Shown in pieces: positions 38,943 to 45,233 of a stretch of DNA of 64,000 nt (position 1 is its first letter; each line of letters begins with the position of its first letter). The notes under the pieces are model-generated. The model was given only the letters and a program-made list of their open reading frames with translations. It was not told the origin of the DNA and did no database searches. The position numbers and the translations under genes are program-made. This stretch comes from Rubrivivax sp. (GTDB taxonomy: Bacteria > Pseudomonadota > Gammaproteobacteria > Burkholderiales > Burkholderiaceae_C), in contig JAEUPC010000173.1 in assembly GCA_016789865.1 (NCBI GenBank), forward strand, positions 28,544-92,543. Direction: 5' to 3'.

Positions 38943-38944
38943 GA
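38879..38944 (+). CDS. Mini-ORF 3 (21 residues) in tandem intercistronic repeat
   Basis: GTG start overlapping the stop of mini-ORF 2. It encodes the same peptide with AVQ in place of VVQ, and its TGA overlaps the ATG of the glycosyltransferase (ATGA). Ribosomes could pass by termination-reinitiation through all three units. Confidence 0.45.
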   Translation: MIAPGRSQALIPKRAARRAVQ

Positions 38945-39735
38945 GCATGCCACGTCCGCCGGCCGAGGCCTCGCGCAGCCACCTGGTGCTGATCCCGAGC
39001 TACGACACCGGCCCCAAGGTCTACGAAACCGTCGCCGCGGCACGCGCGGCCTGGTGCCCGGTGTGGGTGGTGGTGGACGGCAGCACCGACGGCACGGCCG
39101 AGGGCCTGCAGGCGCTGGCCGCAAGCGACCCCGGCCTGCAGGCAATGGTGCTGCCGCGCAACCAGGGCAAGGGCGCGGCCGTGCTGCACGGCCTGGAACG
39201 TGCCGCCGCGGCCGGTTTCACGCATGTGCTGACGATGGACAGCGACGGCCAGCACCCGGCCGGGCTCATCGGCGAATTCATGCGCCGCTCGGCCGCGCGC
39301 CCCGAGGCGATGATCCTCGGCCGCCCGGTGTTCGACGCCAGCGCACCGCTGCTTCGTGTGCGCGGCCGGCGCATCAGCAACGGCTGGACCGACCTGGAGA
39401 CGCTGTTCGCGGGCATCGGCGACTCGCTGTACGGCTTCCGCGTCTACCCGCTCGCGCCGCTGCTGGCCGTGATGCGCGCCCAGCACTGGATGCGCCGCTT
39501 CGACTTCGACACCGAGGCCGTGGTGCGCCTGGCCTGGCGGGGCGTCAAGCCGATCAACCTGGACGCGCCCGTGAAGTACCTCAGCGCCGCCGAGGGTGGC
39601 GTCTCGCACTTCCGCTACGGCCGCGACAACGTGCTTCTGACGTGGATGCACACGCGGCTGATGCTGGAGTTCCTGCTGCGGCTGCCTCTGCTGCTCGCGC
39701 GCCGGCTGCTGCGGCGTGCGCCGTTCCAGCCCTGA
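38941..39735 (+). CDS. Family 2 glycosyltransferase
   Basis: A 264-residue GT2 enzyme. VLIPSYDTGPKVYETV and VVVDGSTDGTAEGL give the nucleotide-sugar fold, MDSDGQHP the DxD-like metal site, and GDSLYGFRVYP the acceptor loop. A basic hydrophobic C-terminus (LMLEFLLRLPLLLARRLLRR) suggests membrane association. GT2 genes occur in aryl polyene clusters. It is the last gene of the plus operon. Confidence 0.85.
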   Translation: MSMPRPPAEASRSHLVLIPSYDTGPKVYETVAAARAAWCPVWVVVDGSTDGTAEGLQALAASDPGLQAMVLPRNQGKGAAVLHGLERAAAAGFTHVLTMDSDGQHPAGLIGEFMRRSAARPEAMILGRPVFDASAPLLRVRGRRISNGWTDLETLFAGIGDSLYGFRVYPLAPLLAVMRAQHWMRRFDFDTEAVVRLAWRGVKPINLDAPVKYLSAAEGGVSHFRYGRDNVLLTWMHTRLMLEFLLRLPLLLARRLLRRAPFQP

Positions 39736-39863
39736 AGCTTGCAAAGCGAGCGGTCCCGAAGTCGGCCAGGGCGGTGGCCGGACACGCCGCGCGTTGGCTT
39801 CGAGGGCGCCACCGCCAGCGAAGGCGAGGCGGCCATGGCCCCTGCGGCGGCTTGCCGCCGGGT

Positions 39864-39972
39864 TCATACGGCTTCGCATTCAACGCGCCAACCGCGTTGC
39901 TTCACCTCGCCGTGCGTCAGCACTGTCTTCGGATTCGCGCCTTGTTATCGCATTGAATGCCAAGCCGTATCA
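39864..39972. repeat. 24-bp inverted arms around a 61-base core between convergent operons
   Basis: The arm 39864-39887 pairs with 39949-39972 at 21 of 24 positions; the right arm includes the ketoreductase stop codon. The 61-base core has no similarity to the 67-base core at 26 kb, but the layout and the convergent position are the same. The gap also holds a perfect small hairpin CGGCGG-CTTG-CCGCCG (39845-39860), which may end the plus operon. Confidence 0.65.
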
Positions 39973-40737
39973 GGCCAGGCCGCCATTGATCGAGATCACC
40001 TGCCCGGTGATGTAGCCGGCCTCGGGCCCGGCGAGGAAGGCCACCAGCGCCGCCACCTCCTCGGCCGTGCCGGCGCGCCGTGCCGGCACCAGGCGCTTGA
40101 TGGCTTCGGCGTCGAAGGCCGGCGCGTGGCCGCCCTCGGCTTGTTGTGTCGCCATGGGCGAATCGATGATGCCCGGCGCCACGGCGTTGACCGTGACCCC
40201 GCGGCTGGCCAGTTCCAGGGCGAGCGCCTTGGTGGCGCTGTTCAACGCCCCCTTGGCGGCGGCGTAGTTCACCTGGCCGCGGTTGCCGGCCAGCGCGGAC
40301 ACCGAGCTGATGTTGATGATGCGGCCCCAGCGCGTGCGCAGCATCGGCAGCGTCAGCGGCTGGGTGACGCGGAAGAAGCCGTGCAGCGAGACATCGATGA
40401 CGCGGTGCCACTGCTCGGCACGCATGCCGGGGAAGACGGCGTCGTCGTGGATGCCGGCGTTGTTGACGATGATCTGCACCGGCCCGCCCTGCAGCATGGC
40501 GGCGCAGGCGGCAGCGCAGGCGGCGTCGTCGCCGAGGTCGAACGGCACCGGCGCGGCGCGGCCCCCGGCGGCGGTGATCTCGGCGGCCAACGCCTGCAGC
40601 GCCGCGGGGCGCGAGTGGCCGTGCAGCAGCAGGCTCGCGCCCTCGGCCGCCAGGCGCAGTGCGATGGCCCGGCCCAGCGCGCCGCTGGCCCCGGTGACGA
40701 GCGCGCGTTTGCCTTCGAGCGGCCGTGGCGGGTTCAC
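39970..40737 (-). CDS. 3-oxoacyl-ACP reductase, SDR family (ketoreductase of pigment pathway)
   Basis: A 255-residue short-chain dehydrogenase. Cofactor site VTGASGALGRA, NNAG, catalytic Ser in INISSVSALAGNRGQ and VNYAAAKGALNSATK (Tyr-x3-Lys), and PGIIDSPMA all fit FabG/ApeQ. I start at the GTG at 40737, which overlaps the stop of mini-ORF 6 (GTGA); an ATG at 40770 would add MPERFRREGTV, which is repeat-derived sequence. It is the last gene of the minus operon and would reduce the beta-keto group in each polyene extension cycle. Confidence 0.88.
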   Translation of the reverse strand: MNPPRPLEGKRALVTGASGALGRAIALRLAAEGASLLLHGHSRPAALQALAAEITAAGGRAAPVPFDLGDDAACAAACAAMLQGGPVQIIVNNAGIHDDAVFPGMRAEQWHRVIDVSLHGFFRVTQPLTLPMLRTRWGRIINISSVSALAGNRGQVNYAAAKGALNSATKALALELASRGVTVNAVAPGIIDSPMATQQAEGGHAPAFDAEAIKRLVPARRAGTAEEVAALVAFLAGPEAGYITGQVISINGGLA

Positions 40738-40802
40738 CACGGTACCTTCACGCCGGAAGCGCTCCGGCATGGGCGCTTGGAGCAGCGGCCCGGCGCGCTC
40801 AT
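40734..40802 (-). CDS. Mini-ORF 6, degenerate repeat copy between dehydratase and ketoreductase
   Basis: The ATG overlaps the dehydratase stop (ATGA) and starts MSAPGR as in the other copies, but a 2-base insertion shifts the frame, giving a different 22-residue peptide ending VKVPW. Its TGA overlaps the ketoreductase GTG (GTGA), so coupling is kept although the peptide is lost. In the shifted frame the DNA still encodes PERFRREGTVVN, like the second half of the other units. Confidence 0.4.
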   Translation of the reverse strand: MSAPGRCSKRPCRSASGVKVPW

Positions 40803-41272
40803 TCCCGGGGCACCTCCAGCGGCCGGTTCAGCACCACAGCGGCGCGACCCTCCACCAGGCGCCGGCCCTCGCCGTCATCGAGCGTGAAGCGGTACAGCGC
40901 CTGCTCGGCGTCGCCGGCCTGGCGCTGCACGGTCACCAACAGCGGCGCGACAGCGTCGTCCAGCCTCGTCACGTGCAGGCGCACGCCGCGCGCGCTGGCC
41001 AGGAAGCCCGGCAGCGGCCGCGCGCCGGGGTCGGCGGCCTCGGCCCGCAGGCCGCCGTGCAAGGCCATCGCCTGGGCGGCGTACTCGATGGCGGCGGTGG
41101 CCGGAAGGCCGTCGCGGCCGCGCAGCGGGTGGTCGGGGTCGGCGTGGCCGCTGGCGCTGCAGCGCAGCCCGTCGGCGTTCCAGCCGAGCAGGCGGTCGAG
41201 CAGGGCCATGCGCCCGGTGTGCGGGATGCGCGCGGCGATGCCGGCATGGTCAAGTGTGGCGGGCGCGGCCAT
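40799..41272 (-). CDS. Hotdog-fold 3-hydroxyacyl-ACP dehydratase (ApeP-like)
   Basis: A 157-residue protein with IPHTGRMALLDRLLGWN at the start and LPATAAIEYAAQAMALHGGL in the middle, as in the predicted hotdog dehydratases of aryl polyene clusters. The catalytic His of the family lies in IPHTG. It would dehydrate the hydroxyacyl intermediate to give the conjugated double bond. It follows the chain-length-factor gene by 9 bases. Confidence 0.82.
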   Translation of the reverse strand: MAAPATLDHAGIAARIPHTGRMALLDRLLGWNADGLRCSASGHADPDHPLRGRDGLPATAAIEYAAQAMALHGGLRAEAADPGARPLPGFLASARGVRLHVTRLDDAVAPLLVTVQRQAGDAEQALYRFTLDDGEGRRLVEGRAAVVLNRPLEVPRE

Positions 41273-41281
41273 GTGCCAAGC

Positions 41282-42088
41282 CTACAGGGCGTCAAGGTTG
41301 ATTCGTATCGGCCAGCCTTCGGCCGCCTCGATCACCACCTCGGCGGCCCCGGGCCGCGCCAGGGCCGCCAGCAGCGGCAGCGCGCGCGCCGCCGGGATGC
41401 CGCGGCGCACCGCCTCCAGGCCGGCGTGCTCGCACGGCGTGGCCACCGTGCCGGCGCCGGGCTGCAGCGTGATGCACCGGCTCCAGCCCGCAGCCGGTGG
41501 CGCCTGCGGCCACAGCACCAGCGCGGCGGCGAACAGGTCGGGCAGCGGCCGCAGGGCATGCAGCGGCTCGGGATAGGGCTGGTCGCTGGCCACCAGCAGC
41601 AGCGGTGCGGCACGTTGCGTGCACTGCACCGCCGCCTCCAGCAGCCCGGCGCCGAAGCTGGCGTCGAAGGCCGCCAGGCTGGTGCTGGGCTGCATCGACT
41701 GCGTGGCGATGTGCCAGTAGCCCGCCGGCGCGTTGTGCACCGAGTTCGTGAAGCGCGTGGGCGACACCAGCCGCTCGGGCAGGGCCAGTGCCTCGCACAG
41801 GGCGTGGCAGGTGCCGGGGTCGCCGCTGGACGAGGTGAAGACGGTGGCGAGCGCACGCGGGTCAAGCCCGCTGGCCGCCACCGCCTGGTCGGCGACCGCG
41901 ACAGCGGCCTTGACCACCGGGCCGGCGCGCCGGCGCTCGGTGGCAGGCAGGCGCGCCGGCGCGGGCACCAGCGTGGTCCGCGGCGCCCAGGTGGCGGGGT
42001 CGGCCAGCCGGGCGGCGCCGCCGGCCCAGTCGTCCAGGCCGGGGCCGAGCAGGCCGACCCCGGTGACGTGCAGCGTGAGGCGGCTCAA
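41282..42088 (-). CDS. Beta-ketoacyl synthase chain-length-factor-like protein
   Basis: A 268-residue partial ketosynthase fold beginning SRLTLHVTGVGLLGPG. It has VFTSSSGDPGTCHALCEAL, TNSVHNAPAGYWHIATQSM and AFDASFGAGLLEAAVQC, typical of the 'ketosynthase chain length factor' family of aryl polyene clusters. The nucleophilic Cys and the His pair of a true ketosynthase are absent, so it probably partners the next ketosynthase. The start is a TTG at 42088 overlapping the ketosynthase stop (TTGA); no ATG or GTG is in position. Confidence 0.82.
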   Translation of the reverse strand: MSRLTLHVTGVGLLGPGLDDWAGGAARLADPATWAPRTTLVPAPARLPATERRRAGPVVKAAVAVADQAVAASGLDPRALATVFTSSSGDPGTCHALCEALALPERLVSPTRFTNSVHNAPAGYWHIATQSMQPSTSLAAFDASFGAGLLEAAVQCTQRAAPLLLVASDQPYPEPLHALRPLPDLFAAALVLWPQAPPAAGWSRCITLQPGAGTVATPCEHAGLEAVRRGIPAARALPLLAALARPGAAEVVIEAAEGWPIRINLDAL

Positions 42089-43287
42089 ACCGCACCCCCG
42101 AATACCAGGCAGGCGTTGCTGCCGCCGAAGCCGAAGGAGTTGCTGGCGGCCACCCGCACCGCGGCCAGGCGCGGCGCGCGCAGCACCCGCAGTTGCAGTG
42201 CCGGATCGGGCGCGAGCAGGTTGGCGTTGGCCGGCCGCAGGCCATGCTCGATGGCCAAGAGCGTGATCGCCGCCTCCACCCCGCCGGCCGCGCCCAGCGT
42301 GTGGCCGGTGAGGCCCTTGGTGCTGCTGCAGTCCGGCGGCGTGCCGAAGACGCTGCACACCGCGAGGTCCTCGGCACTGTCGTTGTTGGGCGTGGCGGTG
42401 CCATGCAGGTTGAGGTAGTCCACCTGCGCCGGCTCCAAGCCGGCCTGATGCAGCGCCTGGCGCATCGCGGCGGCGGCGCCGGCGCCCTCGGGGTGCGGGG
42501 CGCTCATGTGATGGCCGTCGCTGCTCTCGCCGCAGCCCAGCAGGTGCAGCGCGGCGCCGGCATCGTCGCGCTCCAGCAGCGCGAAGCCCGCGCCCTCGCC
42601 CAGCGACAGGCCGCGGCGCGCCGCATCCCAGGGCCGGCAGATGTCGGGCGAGACCAGCTCGAGCGCGCGAAAGCCGTACAGCGTGGTCATGCACAGGCTG
42701 TCCACGCCGCCCACCACCGCCGCGTCGACGATGCCGGCGGCCAGCATGCGCTGCGCCGTGGCGAAGACCTTGGCACCCGACGAGCAGGCCGTGCTCACCA
42801 CCTGCGCCGGCCCCGCCAGGCCCAGCGCCGCGCGCACATAACGCGCCAACGAGTAGGTGTCGTGCGTGTGCGCGTAGTCCAGCCAGGCCGGCAGCGCGCC
42901 GTTGGCGGGGTCGCGCTGGCGGTAGGCCACCTCGGTGCTCAGGATGCCCGAGGTGCTGGTGCCGAGGAACACGCCGACGCGGGCCGCGCCATGGCGCGCG
43001 GCGGCGGCCCGCACGGCGTCGCCGAAGCCGTCGGCGCGCAGGCCGAGCTCGGCCAGGCGGTTGTTGCGGCAGTCGAAGGCGGAGAGTCCGGGGGGCAGAC
43101 AGGGCGCGTCGGCGGCATCGACCACGCCCAGCCACGTGCCGAGCTCGGCGGTCTCGAAACCACGCTGGCGCAGCCCGCTGGCGTTGGCCTGCAGGGCCCG
43201 CAGCGTGGCGGCTCGGCCCGCGCCCAGCGCCGTCACCAGCGTGTAGGCGCTGACGGCCAGCGGCGCCAGGCGGGGCGTGTTCGTCAT
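42085..43287 (-). CDS. Beta-ketoacyl-ACP synthase (FabF-like)
   Basis: A 400-residue ketosynthase. The catalytic triad is visible: Cys in VVSTACSSGAKVFATA, His in LNLHGTATPNNDSAED, and His in TKGLTGHTLGAAGGVEAAI. ASNSFGFGGSNACLVFG closes the domain. It should elongate the aryl polyene with malonyl-ACP together with the chain-length-factor-like partner. Starts by ATGA overlap with the methyltransferase. Confidence 0.92.
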   Translation of the reverse strand: MTNTPRLAPLAVSAYTLVTALGAGRAATLRALQANASGLRQRGFETAELGTWLGVVDAADAPCLPPGLSAFDCRNNRLAELGLRADGFGDAVRAAAARHGAARVGVFLGTSTSGILSTEVAYRQRDPANGALPAWLDYAHTHDTYSLARYVRAALGLAGPAQVVSTACSSGAKVFATAQRMLAAGIVDAAVVGGVDSLCMTTLYGFRALELVSPDICRPWDAARRGLSLGEGAGFALLERDDAGAALHLLGCGESSDGHHMSAPHPEGAGAAAAMRQALHQAGLEPAQVDYLNLHGTATPNNDSAEDLAVCSVFGTPPDCSSTKGLTGHTLGAAGGVEAAITLLAIEHGLRPANANLLAPDPALQLRVLRAPRLAAVRVAASNSFGFGGSNACLVFGGAV

Positions 43288-44150
43288 CGGCCGCTCTCGA
43301 CAGCCGGGCCGCCCGACGCAGCGCTCGCCAGGTCGGCCACCAGCAGTACGTTGGCAAAGGGCGTGCCCTCGCTCATCGGCAGCGGCTCGACCTCGAACCC
43401 CAGCGAAGCCAGCAGATGCGTCCATTGCGCCACGGTGCGACCCCAGGTGGGCGGCACGCGGTGCCCGCGCAGACCGGTGACGATGCGGTCGACCCACTGG
43501 CTCGCCGCAAAGCCGCGGCGGCTGGCGGCATCACCCACGCGCAGCAGCAGGCGGCGCGGCGACGCGCCCGTGCCGGCGCGCAGCGCATCGCGAACGCGCG
43601 CCAGCAGGGCCTGCTGGGCTTCGTGATCGACGTAGTGCAGCACGTCGAGAATGATCACCAGATCGCAAGGCGGCAGCGCGGCGGCGCGCATGTCCGCACA
43701 GGTGAACTGCGGCATCGGCAGGCCGGGACCCGGCGCGCCGGATGCGGCCGGTGCGGCCGGTGAGGACTGGGCGGCCCGGGCGGTCTGGGCGGCCTGGGCG
43801 CGCGCCACGTCGCGCGCCATCAGTTCGATGCCGTGGTATGCGTGCAGCTGCGGCAGTGCGGGCCAGGCGGCCGGCCAGAGGCCGCGCGCGAACGCAGCGC
43901 CGCAGGCCTGCAGCAGGCTGGCCATCAGGCCCTGGCCGCAGCCGATGTCGACCACCGTGCGCGTGCCCGCGCCGAGCAGGCCGCGCTCGAGCAAGGAGCG
44001 GAACACCGGATCGTGGCTCAGCTTGCCGCGCGCGAAGTGATAGGCGAAGCGGCCGGCGCCGCGATAGGGCGCACTGGCCGCGTCGAGCAGCGCCGACCAG
44101 GCCGCAGCGGCGTCGGCCGCAGGGTCGTGGCCGGCCTGCGCCGCACTCAT
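43284..44150 (-). CDS. SAM-dependent methyltransferase of pigment cluster
   Basis: A 288-residue class I methyltransferase. VVDIGCGQGLMASLLQACG binds SAM, and CDLVIILDVLHYVDHEAQ and RLLLRVGDAASRRGF form later motifs. A low-complexity Ala-rich loop (QAAQTARAAQSSPAAPAASGAPG) interrupts the fold near residue 130. It is a likely ApeB-type aryl methyltransferase. Its ATG overlaps the stop of mini-ORF 5 (ATGA). Confidence 0.82.
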   Translation of the reverse strand: MSAAQAGHDPAADAAAAWSALLDAASAPYRGAGRFAYHFARGKLSHDPVFRSLLERGLLGAGTRTVVDIGCGQGLMASLLQACGAAFARGLWPAAWPALPQLHAYHGIELMARDVARAQAAQTARAAQSSPAAPAASGAPGPGLPMPQFTCADMRAAALPPCDLVIILDVLHYVDHEAQQALLARVRDALRAGTGASPRRLLLRVGDAASRRGFAASQWVDRIVTGLRGHRVPPTWGRTVAQWTHLLASLGFEVEPLPMSEGTPFANVLLVADLASAASGGPAVESGR

Positions 44151-44278
44151 GGGGCGGGCGTGCATGCTGCGCGCTCCGGCATGAGCGCTCGGGAACGCCC
44201 CGGCGCGCTCACTGTTGGAATACCTTCGCGCTTGAAGCGCTGCGGTGTGAGCGCTTGGGAGCGGCCCGGCGCGCTCAT
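44147..44278 (-). CDS. Mini-ORF 5 (43 residues), two repeat units in frame
   Basis: Begins at an ATG overlapping the deacetylase stop (ATGA) and ends with a TGA overlapping the methyltransferase ATG (ATGA). It encodes two successive copies of the motif: SAPGRSQALTPQR...EGIPT and VSAPGRSRALMPER. The first unit is 66 bases, a multiple of 3, so the second is read in the same frame rather than restarted. Coupling function is inferred from the overlaps. Confidence 0.5.
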   Translation of the reverse strand: MSAPGRSQALTPQRFKREGIPTVSAPGRSRALMPERAACTPAP

Positions 44279-45138
44279 GCCCTGCCGCCTTCGGCGGCAT
44301 GGCGCGGCGGCACGGCTTCGGTCAGCGTCACCAGGCGCAGGCCGGCGGCCTTGCAGCGTTGCAGCAGGCGGGGCAGCACGTCCAGCACCACGGCGTGGCC
44401 GGCACCGCCGCCGCTGCGGCCGTGGCCGTCGTGCAGCAGCAGGATGTCGCCGCCGGCCAGGTCGCGCGTCAGCCGCGCCAGCACGCGCGTGGCGTCGCCA
44501 TCGCGGGTGTCGAAGCCGCGGCGCGTCCAGCTCACCAGGTGCAGGTTCAGCCGATGCAGCACGGGGTCCAGCAGCGGGTTGCGCAGGCCGGCCGGGGCGC
44601 GGAAGCAATGCGGCTGGGTGCCGGTCAGGTCGGCCAGCAGAGTCTGTGCGCGGCCGACCTCGCGCTCGAAGCCGGCCGGCCCGAGCAGCGAGAAGTGATG
44701 GCGGTGCGTGGCGCTGTGGTTCTGCACGCTGTGGCCGCGTTCGACCATGCGGCGCACGAGTGCCGGGTGGCGGCGTGCGCGTTCGGCGATGCAGAAGAAG
44801 GTGGCGCGCGCGCCGGCCGCGTCCAGCAGGTCCAGCACCTGTGGCGTGATGGCTGGGTCCGGGCCGTCGTCCAGCGTGAGGGCGACGGCCTGCCGGTGGG
44901 CTTCGGTGGCAGGCAGCCGGTGCAGATTGGGGCCGAGCAGCCCGCTGCGGGGCCACAGGCCGGCGCCGGTGAGCACCGCGTGATTCAGCGCCACCGCGCT
45001 CAGGGCCCAGGCCTCGGCGCCGGGCAAGACCACCGCCGCGGCGCCGGCGGCCGCATGCACGCCCATGCTCGCGTGCACGAAACGCGGGCGCGGCCAGCGG
45101 CTGGGCGGGCGGTACGGTGGCAGGGGGCTGGAGGGCAT
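44275..45138 (-). CDS. Polysaccharide deacetylase family protein (NodB domain)
   Basis: A 287-residue protein. After a hydrophobic N-terminal part (about residues 28-60) the NodB domain has TLDDGPDPAITPQVLDLL (catalytic Asp and metal Asp), HSVQNHSATHRHHF (metal His pair), FRAPAGLRNPLLD and ILLLHDGHG. It would remove an acetyl or similar group from a sugar, perhaps on the glycolipid carrying the pigment. It lies 95 bases after the exporter. Confidence 0.85.
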   Translation of the reverse strand: MPSSPLPPYRPPSRWPRPRFVHASMGVHAAAGAAAVVLPGAEAWALSAVALNHAVLTGAGLWPRSGLLGPNLHRLPATEAHRQAVALTLDDGPDPAITPQVLDLLDAAGARATFFCIAERARRHPALVRRMVERGHSVQNHSATHRHHFSLLGPAGFEREVGRAQTLLADLTGTQPHCFRAPAGLRNPLLDPVLHRLNLHLVSWTRRGFDTRDGDATRVLARLTRDLAGGDILLLHDGHGRSGGGAGHAVVLDVLPRLLQRCKAAGLRLVTLTEAVPPRHAAEGGRA

Positions 45139-45233
45139 CGAGGACGGTCAAAATTCTGTCACACGGTCCTGGGGTCGCCGGCCACTGCGTCCAGAGCGGG
45201 CTGCTGCCGCTGTCGGCGGCCTCGCCTCGGCCG

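Noticed and set aside
39864-39972. Integron attC site
   Set aside because: The arms and loop size are attC-like, but the GTTRRRY/RYYYAAC ends are absent and no integrase or cassette array is nearby.
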